A stretch of 9,514 nucleotides of DNA from Bacteroidales bacterium (GCA_029939965.1 JAOZRY010000087.1:1-9514); one strand, 5' to 3'. Positions 1 to 7,099 are shown, counted from the first letter of the stretch. Notes: generated by a model not told the origin, from the letters alone. Numbers and translations are program-made.

Positions 1-53
1 AAAAAAACTATAGTTTTTACTTTAGTATCCAATTGCACACATTTATGATTTAC

Positions 54-84
54 TTTGTGCCGATAAATTATGCAAGTAGATTTA
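54..84 (+). promoter_or_regulatory. Possible promoter upstream of the small ORF and fbp
   Basis: A TTTG at 54-57 is followed after 19 nt by TAGATTTA at 77-84, matching seven of eight positions of the Bacteroidota -7 element TAnnTTTG. Transcription would begin near 90 and leave a leader of about 120 nt before the ORF at 212. This is a motif match only; in AT-rich DNA such matches also arise by chance. Confidence 0.3.
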
Positions 85-172
85 ATAAAGTGTTCGTCAT
101 CATAAATTAATAGTACAAAAAGATAATACTATTTCACGGCACAAAAATTTTGCTTGTAATGAAAAATACCAT

Positions 173-207
173 GTTGAACAGGAAAATAAATCAGATTTTT
201 ATTTTTG
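173..207 (+). promoter_or_regulatory. Alternative promoter candidate just before the small ORF
   Basis: GTTG at 173-176 and a perfect TAnnTTTG (TATTTTTG, 200-207) are separated by 23 nt, the upper limit usually quoted for this promoter class. Transcription would begin at about 213-215, on top of the ATG at 212. If real, this promoter would therefore more likely serve fbp, with a leader of about 250 nt, than the small ORF. Confidence 0.25.
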
Positions 208-211
208 AGAG

Positions 212-452
212 ATGAAGCTTAGGAAATTTTTAAAAAACTTTTTTTTGACATCTGATGAATATCTTCCCAGTCAGGAATTTTCAGGGCCTGGTAAACACAA
301 ACGAGTTATTCAAATAGCTGTGTGGGTTACTTTTTTTTGTTGTATCAGGAACAGTATTTTTTTTGTCAGTAACGAACTTTTGGGATACAATAATTCTAAT
401 TGATGAATTTGTTGAATATGTTGGTGAAAAACTTGGTCTGCGCACAAAATAG
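212..452 (+). pseudogene. Small one-pass membrane protein ORF, frameshifted in a T8 run
   Basis: As read, the frame from ATG 212 stops at 403 after 63 residues, and its last part (CCIRNSIFFVSNELLGYNNSN) is unlike a natural C-terminus. Dropping one T from the run of eight at 331-338 gives a continuous 79-residue product ending at the TAG at 450-452. This product has a basic and polar N-terminus with SDEYLPSQEFSGPGKHKR, one hydrophobic segment at about residues 33-55 containing WVTFFVVSGTVFFL, and a charged tail DEFVEYVGEKLGLRTK. That looks like a small inner-membrane protein with one spanning helix. I do not recognise the family. Only 11 nt separate its end from fbp, so co-transcription is likely. 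The shift could be a sequencing error, a real inactivating mutation, or slippage during transcription; a second T8 run at 357-364 is another possible site. Confidence 0.55.
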
Positions 453-463
453 AATATTTATAT

Positions 464-2470
464 ATGAAAAGTAAAAGCACACAAATCGATCAAAAAATCT
501 CAAACGAGGAAATTAATAATCAATTGAAATATTTAAACCTGCTTGCAAAACAATTCCCAACCGTTCAATCGGCGAGTAGCGAAATTATTAATCTCGAAGC
601 TATCCTGAAATTACCAAAAGGAACCGAACATTTTCTTTCTGATATTCATGGCGAGTATGAAATATTCAGTCATGTATTGCGAAACGGATCAGGAGTTATC
701 AGGCAAAAAATTGAAGATGTTTTTAAAAACACACTTCGCAAATTTGTTAAAGATGAACTGGCTACCCTGATTTATTATCCTGAAGAAAAACTTGCACTTA
801 TCGAAAAACGTGAGAATAATCTGGAAGAGTGGTATGCCGTTACCTTGCAACGCCTCATTGAAGTAACCCGCTCAACTGCCTCAAAATATACCCGGTCGAA
901 GGTTCGAAAAGCACTACCTGCCGATTTTTCGTACATCATTGAGGAATTGCTCCACGAAAGTCCAACATCCCAGAATAAAGCAAAATATTATGAAGGAATT
1001 ATTGAAACGATAATTCGTATCGAAAGAGCCACAGAATTTATCATTGCCATTTGTAAACTTATTCAGCAACTTGCCATCGACAGGTTACACATTGTTGGAG
1101 ATATTTTCGACCGGGGTCCATATCCTGAAAAGGTAATGGATAAATTGTTGGAATATCATGCTGTGGATGTGCAATGGGGAAACCATGATATTATCTGGAT
1201 GGGTAGTGCTGCCGGCATAAAACCATTGATAGCAAACCTGATACGTATTTCGGCAAGATATATGAATCTCGATACCATTGAGGATGGTTATGGGATTAGC
1301 TTGCTACCTCTCGCTACATTTGCTATGGATACATATAAAGATGATCCTTGTGAACTTTTTCAACCAAAGCTTGGCGAAAATTCACATCCTAAAAGTAAAC
1401 AGGTGCTTATGGTTAGCAAAATGCAGAAGGCAATTTCTATCATTCAGTTTAAACTCGAAGCTGAGATCATCAAAAGAAATCCACAGTTCGAAATGGACGA
1501 CAGAAACTTGTTGCACCTGATGGATTTAAAAAATGGAACGATAACAATTGATGGGAAGACGCATAAGTTAAAGGACTCCTATTTCCCAACCATCGATCCG
1601 AAATCTCCATATCAGCTTAGCACCGAGGAACATGAGGTAATGGAAAAACTCAAGACATCGTTTTTGCAAAGCGAACGACTAAAAAAGCACGTGAAATTCC
1701 TCTATGCCAAAGGAAGCATGTATTTGAAGTATAATAATAATTTATTATTTCACGGCTGTTTACCACTTAATGCTGATGGAAGTTTTGCGGAAATGACAAT
1801 TGGCACACAGAAAATAAGCGGGAGCAAGCTTTTGGATAAATTTGATGTTTTTGCACGAAAAGCATACTTTACCCGAAATGACAAAGATCAGGATGTTGTT
1901 GCACGCGACCATACCTATTATTTATGGTGTGGCCCAAAATCACCACTTTTTGGAAAACAAAAAATGGCAACCTTCGAAAGGTATTTCATTCGGGAAAAAG
2001 AGACGCACAAGGAAGAGAAAAACGCCTATTTTATATTGAACAATGATGAGAAGCTCCTAAACAATATCTTGCAGGAATTTGGCCTGGATGTTTCTTCGGC
2101 ACATTTAATAAATGGTCATGTACCCGTAAAAGCTAAAAAAGGAGAAAGCCCGATAAGAGCCAATGGGAAACTCCTGATTATCGATGGCGGGATGTCGGTG
2201 GCTTATCAAAAAGTAACCGGAATTTCAGGATACACACTTATCTACAATTCCTATGGACTTATACTGGTGGCACATCAAACTTTTAATTCGGCAGCGGAAG
2301 CCATCGAAGAAGAAACTGATATTCTTTCAAACATTACCCACCTTGAACCAAATAGTAGCCGAAAAACAGTAAAAGATACCGATGGAGGAAAACAACTCCG
2401 ACAACAAATAGAAGATTTAGAAATGCTGTTAACTGCTTATCGCAAAGGACTTGTAAAGGAAAAAAGATAA
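464..2470 (+). CDS. fbp: Fructose-1,6-bisphosphatase, class III
   Basis: This enzyme hydrolyses fructose 1,6-bisphosphate to fructose 6-phosphate and phosphate, the committed step of gluconeogenesis in the cytoplasm. The 668-residue length fits the class III family first known from Firmicutes (about 640-670 residues), not the roughly 330-residue class I enzyme. The calcineurin-type metal-binding motifs are complete and in order: SDIHGE at about 59-64 (D60, H62), GDIFDRG at 212-218 (D213, D216), WGNHD at 238-242 (N240, H241) and NGHVPV starting at N550 (H552). IIDGG (572-576) follows. No frameshift or truncation is visible. The start at 464 lies 11 nt after the small membrane ORF, in an A/T-rich context with no Shine-Dalgarno sequence. 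No convincing promoter lies directly before it and no terminator follows it before the rpsO promoter. Confidence 0.97.
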   Translation: MKSKSTQIDQKISNEEINNQLKYLNLLAKQFPTVQSASSEIINLEAILKLPKGTEHFLSDIHGEYEIFSHVLRNGSGVIRQKIEDVFKNTLRKFVKDELATLIYYPEEKLALIEKRENNLEEWYAVTLQRLIEVTRSTASKYTRSKVRKALPADFSYIIEELLHESPTSQNKAKYYEGIIETIIRIERATEFIIAICKLIQQLAIDRLHIVGDIFDRGPYPEKVMDKLLEYHAVDVQWGNHDIIWMGSAAGIKPLIANLIRISARYMNLDTIEDGYGISLLPLATFAMDTYKDDPCELFQPKLGENSHPKSKQVLMVSKMQKAISIIQFKLEAEIIKRNPQFEMDDRNLLHLMDLKNGTITIDGKTHKLKDSYFPTIDPKSPYQLSTEEHEVMEKLKTSFLQSERLKKHVKFLYAKGSMYLKYNNNLLFHGCLPLNADGSFAEMTIGTQKISGSKLLDKFDVFARKAYFTRNDKDQDVVARDHTYYLWCGPKSPLFGKQKMATFERYFIREKETHKEEKNAYFILNNDEKLLNNILQEFGLDVSSAHLINGHVPVKAKKGESPIRANGKLLIIDGGMSVAYQKVTGISGYTLIYNSYGLILVAHQTFNSAAEAIEEETDILSNITHLEPNSSRKTVKDTDGGKQLRQQIEDLEMLLTAYRKGLVKEKR

Positions 2471-2497
2471 AACAAAAAAAGATGATGCAAAATATAT

Positions 2498-2527
2498 TTT
2501 GCCAAACAAAAAATAGAAGTATCTTTG
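2498..2527 (+). promoter_or_regulatory. rpsO promoter, Bacteroidota type
   Basis: TTTG at 2498-2501 and TATCTTTG at 2520-2527 match the -33 (TTTG) and -7 (TAnnTTTG) elements exactly, with an 18-nt spacer. Transcription should begin near 2532-2535, giving an rpsO leader of about 30 nt. The -7 element occupies the in-frame TTG at 2525, so that codon cannot be the start of rpsO. Confidence 0.75.
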
Positions 2528-2563
2528 CGCACGATTTTTAGAAAAGATAAAATACAGAATAGT

Positions 2564-2833
2564 ATGTACTTAACATCAGAAATTAAGAGCGAGTTTTTTA
2601 AGCAACACGGTAAGTCAGAAAATGACACCGGATCACCGGAAGGTCAAATTGCTCTATTCACATTTAGGATCAGCCATCTTACAGGTCACCTGAAATCAAA
2701 TAAAAAAGATCTTTTTACGAGACGTTCACTGGTACGTTTAGTAAGCAAAAGAAGGAAACTACTTGATTACTTAAAGGATATTGACATCTCAAGGTACAGA
2801 GCGATCATCAAAAAGCTCGGGCTTAGAAAATAA
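2564..2833 (+). CDS. rpsO: 30S ribosomal protein S15
   Basis: S15 binds 16S rRNA at the central-domain junction early in small-subunit assembly and contributes to an intersubunit bridge. From the ATG at 2564 the product begins MYLTSEIKSEFF and is 89 residues long, the standard S15 size. Family landmarks include GSPEGQIALFTFRISHLTGHL at about 24-44, then RRSLVRLVSKRRKLLDYL at about 54-71, and a C-terminal IIKKLGLRK. The reading frame stays open further upstream to a TTG at 2525, but the extra 13 residues are not part of the family and that TTG lies inside the promoter, so the ATG is preferred. It is followed by a terminator and then pnp, the same gene order as in Escherichia coli and many other bacteria. 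Confidence 0.97.
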   Translation: MYLTSEIKSEFFKQHGKSENDTGSPEGQIALFTFRISHLTGHLKSNKKDLFTRRSLVRLVSKRRKLLDYLKDIDISRYRAIIKKLGLRK

Positions 2834-2858
2834 AAAATTTAGAGTAATGATTTTTCAG

Positions 2859-2890
2859 AAAAGGCAATTTTACGCGAATTGCCTTTTTTT
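2859..2890 (+). terminator. Intrinsic terminator between rpsO and pnp
   Basis: An 11-bp stem (AAAAGGCAATT at 2859-2869 with AATTGCCTTTT at 2877-2887) encloses a 7-nt loop and runs into a tract of seven T ending at 2890. This should end most rpsO transcripts. Because no good separate promoter is seen in the 46 nt before pnp, partial read-through may supply pnp mRNA. Confidence 0.85.
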
Positions 2891-2936
2891 GTATGTATTG
2901 TAGTAGTAGAAGTAAATAAAATAAAGAAAGTTTAAA

Positions 2937-5195
2937 ATGAACGAAAGTATTATAATAGAAAAGTTTGAAATGCCAGATGGTAGCGAAATAATTATCGAAA
3001 CCGGAAAACTGGCACGTCAGGCTGATGGTGCTGTAGTTGTAAAGCATGGCAATACAATGTTGCTGGCAACTATTGTATCGAACAAAGAAGCACGCGAAGA
3101 TGTTGATTTTCTTCCATTAACAGTAGAGTATCAGGAAAAATATTCCTCAACAGGTCGCTTCCCCGGCGGTTTTTTTAAACGCGAAGCAAGACCTTCTGAA
3201 TATGAGATTCTAATAGCACGATTAGTCGATCGTGCCCTTCGCCCACTTTTTCCGGATGATTATCATGCCAACACCCAGGTTCAGATTTCATTAATTTCGG
3301 GCGACAAAAACACAGCTCCCGATGCACTCGCTGCACTCGCTGCATCAGCAGCTATAGCTGTTTCAGATATCCCTTTCAATGGCCCGATCTCAGAAGTTCG
3401 GGTTGCACGTATTGAAGGTGAATTTGTTGTAAATCCAACTATCGATCGTTTGGCAAAAGCCGACATCGACATAATGGTAGCCGCAACCGAAGAAAATATT
3501 ATGATGGTTGAAGGTGAAATGAAAGAAGTTTCGGAAGCAGAAATGCTCCAGGGTTTAAAGCTTGCCCATGAAGTTATTGCAAAGCAATGCCAAATGCAAA
3601 AAACTCTTGCATCGAAGGTTGAAAAAGCTCAGGTAAAAAGAGAGTACAACCATGAAATTAATGATGAAGACCTGAAACAAAAAATGCATGATGCATTGTA
3701 TGATAAACTCTATGCTATTGCCAAACAAGGTACTGCTAAGCATGAAAGAAGCGATCTTTTTGATGAGATCAAGAAAGAGTTTATCGAATCACTCCCCGAG
3801 GAGGAAGCCGATGAAAAAGCAAATATGATCAACCGCTATTTCCATGATGTGGAAAAAGCTGCCATCAGGAATTTTATACTTACCGAACGCCGCCGTATCG
3901 ACCAGCGTGAGCTTGATGAAATAAGACCAATCTGGTCGGAGGTAAACTATCTGCCATCAGCACATGGCTCAGCTGTATTTACCAGAGGCGAAACCCAATC
4001 GTTAGTTTCCGTTACCCTTGGAAGCAAACTTGACGAACAAGTGATTGACGGAGTTGTTTTTGAAGGAAAAAATAATTTTATCCTGCATTATAATTTCCCT
4101 TCATTCTCTACCGGCGAAGCCAGGCCTAATCGCGGAACCAGCCGACGTGAGATTGGACATGGAAACCTTGCCCTTCGTGCATTAAAATTCGTGATGCCAC
4201 ATGGTGAACAAAATCCTTATACCGTACGAATAGTTTCTGACATTCTGGAATCCAACGGATCGTCATCGATGGCTTCGGTTTGTGGCGGAACCCTTGCACT
4301 GATGGATGCAGGAATAAAAATTAGTAAACCCGTTTCAGGTATAGCCATGGGTTTAATTACCGAAAAAGATGGCAGCAATTACGCTATCCTTTCCGATATA
4401 CTTGGCGATGAAGATCACCTTGGTGATATGGATTTTAAAGTTACCGGAACACGTGATGGTATTACTGCCTGCCAGATGGATATTAAAGTTGACGGTCTTT
4501 CGCATGAGATACTTGAACAAGCCCTGGAACAAGCCAAAAAAGGCCGGTTACATATCCTCGACAAAATGGAAGAAACTATAAGTAAGCCACGTGAGGACTA
4601 TAAAGAGCATGTTCCACGCATTGAGCAACTTAAAGTTCCTAAAGAATTTATTGGTGCCATTATTGGTCCCGGCGGAAAAATTATTCAGGATCTCCAGGCC
4701 GAAACAGGATCGACAATTGTAATCGAAGAAATTGATGAATTTGGAATTGTTGATATTGTAGCTGTAAACAAAACCTCGATTGAAGCAGCGAAAGCAAAAA
4801 TTCGCGCAATTATAGCTATTCCTGAAGCAGGTGAAACTTACAAAGGAAAAATTAAAAGCATTACAGCCTTTGGTGCATTTGTAGAAATTATGCCCGGAAA
4901 AGAAGGTTTGTTGCACATTTCGGAAATCGAATGGAAAAACACGAGTGATGTTGAAGATGTTTTGCAGGTTGGAGAAGAAGTAGAAGTGAAGCTTATTGAA
5001 GTTGACAGGAAAACGGGTAAAATGAAACTCTCGAAAAGAGCGTTAATTGAGAAACCGGAAGGCTATGTTGACAGTCGCCCACCCCGAAACGACCGTGGTG
5101 GAAACGACCGCAGAAGACGCGATAGCGGTGGAAGAGATAGTGGTGGAAGAGATAGCAGAGGAGGAAATAATCCACGACGACCCAACAGGTATTAA
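2937..5195 (+). CDS. pnp: Polynucleotide phosphorylase (PNPase)
   Basis: PNPase degrades RNA 3' to 5' using phosphate and releases nucleoside diphosphates; it works as a trimer and can also add 3' tails. The 752-residue protein shows the full domain order. A first RNase PH-like domain carries FPGGFFKREARPSE at 75-88. A helical linker follows at about 230-320. The second, catalytic RNase PH-like domain has DMDFKVTGTRDG from 497 and QMDIK at 513-517. A KH domain has the GPGG loop at 577-580, and an S1 RNA-binding domain begins near G632 (GKIKSITAFGAFVEI). After about residue 705 there is a basic tail rich in Arg, Gly and Asp with pentapeptide repeats (see separate entry). The ATG at 2937 is preceded by TTTAAA instead of a Shine-Dalgarno sequence. 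Expression probably depends on read-through from rpsO or on a weak promoter I could not identify. Confidence 0.98.
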   Translation: MNESIIIEKFEMPDGSEIIIETGKLARQADGAVVVKHGNTMLLATIVSNKEAREDVDFLPLTVEYQEKYSSTGRFPGGFFKREARPSEYEILIARLVDRALRPLFPDDYHANTQVQISLISGDKNTAPDALAALAASAAIAVSDIPFNGPISEVRVARIEGEFVVNPTIDRLAKADIDIMVAATEENIMMVEGEMKEVSEAEMLQGLKLAHEVIAKQCQMQKTLASKVEKAQVKREYNHEINDEDLKQKMHDALYDKLYAIAKQGTAKHERSDLFDEIKKEFIESLPEEEADEKANMINRYFHDVEKAAIRNFILTERRRIDQRELDEIRPIWSEVNYLPSAHGSAVFTRGETQSLVSVTLGSKLDEQVIDGVVFEGKNNFILHYNFPSFSTGEARPNRGTSRREIGHGNLALRALKFVMPHGEQNPYTVRIVSDILESNGSSSMASVCGGTLALMDAGIKISKPVSGIAMGLITEKDGSNYAILSDILGDEDHLGDMDFKVTGTRDGITACQMDIKVDGLSHEILEQALEQAKKGRLHILDKMEETISKPREDYKEHVPRIEQLKVPKEFIGAIIGPGGKIIQDLQAETGSTIVIEEIDEFGIVDIVAVNKTSIEAAKAKIRAIIAIPEAGETYKGKIKSITAFGAFVEIMPGKEGLLHISEIEWKNTSDVEDVLQVGEEVEVKLIEVDRKTGKMKLSKRALIEKPEGYVDSRPPRNDRGGNDRRRRDSGGRDSGGRDSRGGNNPRRPNRY
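5091..5165 (+). repeat. 15-bp tandem repeat coding the PNPase C-terminal tail
   Basis: Five consecutive 15-bp units in frame encode pentapeptides that each begin with Asp: DRGGN, DRRRR, DSGGR, DSGGR and DSRGG (residues 719-743 of pnp). The last three units, at 5121, 5136 and 5151, are close copies at DNA level: the first two differ at one base, and the third differs from the first at three bases. The unit number may vary between strains by slippage without breaking the frame. An RG-rich, probably disordered tail of this kind may aid RNA or protein binding, which is an inference. Confidence 0.85.
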
Positions 5196-5201
5196 TCCTG
5201 T

Positions 5202-5246
5202 AAAAAAAAATCCGCAAGAAAGAATATTTCTTGCGGATTTTTTTTT
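5202..5246 (+). terminator. Strong intrinsic terminator after pnp
   Basis: A perfect 20-bp stem (nine A plus TCCGCAAGAAA at 5202-5221, paired with TTTCTTGCGGA plus nine T at 5227-5246) encloses the 5-nt loop GAATA. It starts 7 nt after the pnp stop codon. The A tract on the left flank means it could also end transcription on the minus strand. Confidence 0.93.
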
Positions 5247-5580
5247 AATACTCAACATCTTATCGTGTACCCCCCCAGACTTTACACCTCCTCCGAATAA
5301 TAGAAAAGCTCCTGAGATTAGAAGGTAACAAACAAAAGCAAAAACATACACTTCCAAATCCCAGGAAGTTGTGCCCCCTTCTTTAATTTTGGAAAGAGGT
5401 CGGTGGGTGAGGCGAAAAATCGTACTGGAATATTAACTACAACAAAAAATATTTCGACCCTCCACACTTTTCGTAAATTCTGTAGGTATGAGGATGCTAT
5501 AAATATCTCGAACTCCACCCAAAACTATTCCAGGAGATAATTCCAACTCACTTTTGATGAATTACAACATGAATGTTTTC
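5247..5580. other. Intergenic region without a convincing gene
   Basis: About 330 bp lie between the pnp terminator and the rpe promoter. It contains a run of seven C (5270-5276), a small inverted repeat (ACTTCC at 5350-5355 and GGAAGT at 5364-5369), and a stretch (about 5320-5538) that is open on both strands over roughly 65-70 codons. The plus-strand frame reads FQIPGSCAPFFNFGKRS and onward but has no ATG start. The minus-strand frame from 5518 begins with ATG but has no family features. The base composition, with C-rich and GGTGGG-like patches, differs from both flanks. It may be a decayed gene or an interspersed repeat; I could not recognise it. Confidence 0.4.
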
Positions 5581-5610
5581 ATTGTTTGTTTTCAGGAATT
5601 TATAATTTTG
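5581..5610 (+). promoter_or_regulatory. Promoter of the rpe operon
   Basis: ATTG at 5581-5584 and TAATTTTG at 5603-5610 form a Bacteroidota-type promoter with an 18-nt spacer, the same spacing as at rpsO. The -7 element is a perfect TAnnTTTG. Transcription should begin near 5615-5618, about 27 nt before the rpe start codon. A better TTTG at 5585-5588 would leave only 14 nt and is less likely. Confidence 0.65.
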
Positions 5611-5643
5611 CTATCGGTTAAATCAAATCCAAAATCATAAAAT

Positions 5644-6306
5644 ATGTGTCAGATTATAGCTCCATCAATATTATCAGCAAACTTTGGAAACCTCCAATCT
5701 GAGGTTGAAATGTTAAATCAGAGCCAGGCCGACTGGATTCATATCGATGTTATGGATGGCGTATTCGTGCCAAATATTTCATTTGGCTTTCCGGTATTAA
5801 AGTTCATATCCGAAACTACCACCAAACCTCTCGATGTTCACCTGATGATAGTGAATCCGGAAAAATATTTTGAGATTTTCAGGAAATATGGAGCCACTTC
5901 GCTAACAATTCATTACGAAGCAAGCACACATCTACATCGCAGCATACATGCCATCCGCGATCTTGGAATGAAAGCAGGGGTTGCCCTAAATCCACACTCC
6001 AATATTTCGCTGTTAGACGATATTATTTCAGATTTGGATATTGTTTTGATCATGAGTGTAAACCCCGGATATGGCGGGCAAAAATTTATCGAGAATACCT
6101 ACAGTAAAATCCATCGGCTGAAAGATATGATAATACAAAAATCATCAAAAGCACTTATTGAGATTGATGGAGGTGTATCCCTTGAGAATGCTCCCCGGCT
6201 TGCTGAAGCCGGAACCGATGTACTTGTTGCCGGAAACACTATTTTTGCATCAGAGAATCCTGCCAGTACTATTCGACTTTTAAAATCACTCAAGCCGGTA
6301 AAATAA
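5644..6306 (+). CDS. rpe: Ribulose-phosphate 3-epimerase
   Basis: The enzyme interconverts D-ribulose 5-phosphate and D-xylulose 5-phosphate in the pentose phosphate pathway. The 220-residue product is a complete (beta/alpha)8 barrel of family size. It shows PSILSANF at 7-14, HIDVMDGVFVPN at 33-44, DVHLM at 64-68, MSVNPGYGGQKF at 137-148, IDGGV at 174-178 and DVLVAGNTIF at 192-201. The expected metal ligands H33, D35, H66 and D175 are all present, with D35 and D175 the acid/base pair known in the family. The start at 5644 places the first strand directly after a short MCQII. It is the first gene of a tight + strand operon; the next gene starts one base after its stop codon. Confidence 0.97.
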   Translation: MCQIIAPSILSANFGNLQSEVEMLNQSQADWIHIDVMDGVFVPNISFGFPVLKFISETTTKPLDVHLMIVNPEKYFEIFRKYGATSLTIHYEASTHLHRSIHAIRDLGMKAGVALNPHSNISLLDDIISDLDIVLIMSVNPGYGGQKFIENTYSKIHRLKDMIIQKSSKALIEIDGGVSLENAPRLAEAGTDVLVAGNTIFASENPASTIRLLKSLKPVK

Positions 6307-6307
6307 C

Positions 6308-7096
6308 ATGTCGTTTAACAAAATAGTTTTAATAGGTGCCGGAAGAGTAGCAACCCAACTTGCAAGAATACTTGTTGAAAAACAAAAAACTATTCTGCAG
6401 GTTTTTAGCAGAAGCGATGAATCTGCTCAACAACTTTCTTCCATTTCCGGAGCTGAGCCTGTTACCAAAATATCTTTAATTACCTTAAATGCCGACCTTT
6501 ACATTATTTCGGTAGTTGACGATGCCATCGAAACTATTGCCAAACAATTAACCCTGGAAAATAAATTAGTTGTTCACACTTCGGGTTCGGTGCAAATGAA
6601 AACTCTCAGCACTGCATCCTCAAAATTTGGTGTATTTTATCCTTTGCAAACATTTGATAAGAAAAAAAATATCAGTTTCTCTGAAATCCCAATTTGTATT
6701 GAAGGCTCTGATAAACAAGTCGAATCTGATTTAATAACATTAGGTAAAGAGCTTTCGAAAGATGTGAGGATAATTAGTTCGGAGCAGCGTCTTTATATTC
6801 ATATTGCAGCGGTTTTTGCCAGTAACTTTTCTAATTTTATGTATTTGATTGGTGCAGAAATTCTTGAATATGCCGATGTGGATTTTAATATTTTAGCTCC
6901 ACTAATCAAGGAAACAGCAGATAAAATCACTAAAAACCATCCATACCTGTCGCAAACCGGGCCGGCACTCAGGGGTGATTTTAAAACAATGCAAAAACAT
7001 CTTGATATGTTGGAGGGGCATCCCGAAAAAAAAGACATCTATAAGAATATCAGTAAATTTATTACAAGCTATTTTTCTCAACAGAAAAACAAATAA
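6308..7096 (+). CDS. Rossmann-fold and DUF2520 domain protein
   Basis: This 262-residue protein has an N-terminal nucleotide-binding Rossmann fold with IGAGRVA at 9-15 (the GxGxxA loop) after strand KIVL, followed by a DUF2520-type helical domain. Recognisable family stretches are VVHTSGS at 88-94, FGVFYPLQTF at 107-116, AAVFASNFSNF at 167-177 and GPALRGD at 218-224. The layout resembles ketopantoate reductase, pyrroline-5-carboxylate reductase and 6-phosphogluconate dehydrogenase relatives, so an NAD(P)-dependent oxidoreductase is likely, but the substrate is unknown to me. It starts one base after rpe, which implies translational coupling. Its position between a pentose-phosphate epimerase and a sugar-phosphate phosphatase hints at a sugar or sugar-acid substrate; this is inference from context only. 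Confidence 0.88.
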   Translation: MSFNKIVLIGAGRVATQLARILVEKQKTILQVFSRSDESAQQLSSISGAEPVTKISLITLNADLYIISVVDDAIETIAKQLTLENKLVVHTSGSVQMKTLSTASSKFGVFYPLQTFDKKKNISFSEIPICIEGSDKQVESDLITLGKELSKDVRIISSEQRLYIHIAAVFASNFSNFMYLIGAEILEYADVDFNILAPLIKETADKITKNHPYLSQTGPALRGDFKTMQKHLDMLEGHPEKKDIYKNISKFITSYFSQQKNK

Positions 7097-7099
7097 TAC

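Larger units (their letters stand above)
1..211. other. AT-rich leader region without a gene
   Basis: I see no tRNA, conserved RNA or plausible ORF here. Positions 3-18 form a perfect loopless palindrome (AAAAACTATAGTTTTT), which might be the end of a terminator belonging to a gene left of the window, but there is no GC-rich stem to support that. Two Bacteroidota-like promoter candidates lie inside and are listed separately. The region probably serves as the upstream regulatory region of the small membrane ORF and fbp. Confidence 0.5.

Noticed and set aside
3..18. Perfect AT palindrome as a terminator
   Set aside because: It has no GC-rich stem or loop and sits at the window edge, so a terminator cannot be supported.
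1278..1520. Plus-strand ORFs nested in fbp (also 1842-2039)
   Set aside because: Out-of-frame readings of a well-conserved gene; no start context or family features.
2525..2563. N-terminal extension of S15 from TTG 2525
   Set aside because: The codon lies inside the promoter -7 element and the added residues are not in the S15 family.
2888..2920. Possible pnp promoter (TTTG 2888-2891 with TAAATAAA 2913-2920)
   Set aside because: The -7 box lacks the TTTG half and the TTTG is part of the terminator T tract.
4548..4916. Minus-strand ORF of 122 residues inside pnp
   Set aside because: Very rich in Phe, Asn and Cys, as expected from antisense reading of an A-rich gene; lies wholly inside the KH/S1-coding part of pnp.
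5047..5328. Plus-strand ORF with acidic repeats (VEEIVVEEIAEEE) overlapping the pnp 3' end
   Set aside because: The acidic pattern is the pnp pentapeptide repeat read in another frame; it then runs through the terminator hairpin. No independent evidence for translation.
5043..5357. Minus-strand ORF with a hydrophobic N-terminus near 5357
   Set aside because: Two thirds are antisense to the pnp tail repeat and the terminator, with Ser/Val-rich low-complexity output. No conserved feature.
5318..5518. Minus-strand ORF of 66 residues in the pnp-rpe gap
   Set aside because: It has an ATG but no recognisable motif, and the plus strand is equally open there. Kept only as part of the unexplained intergenic region.
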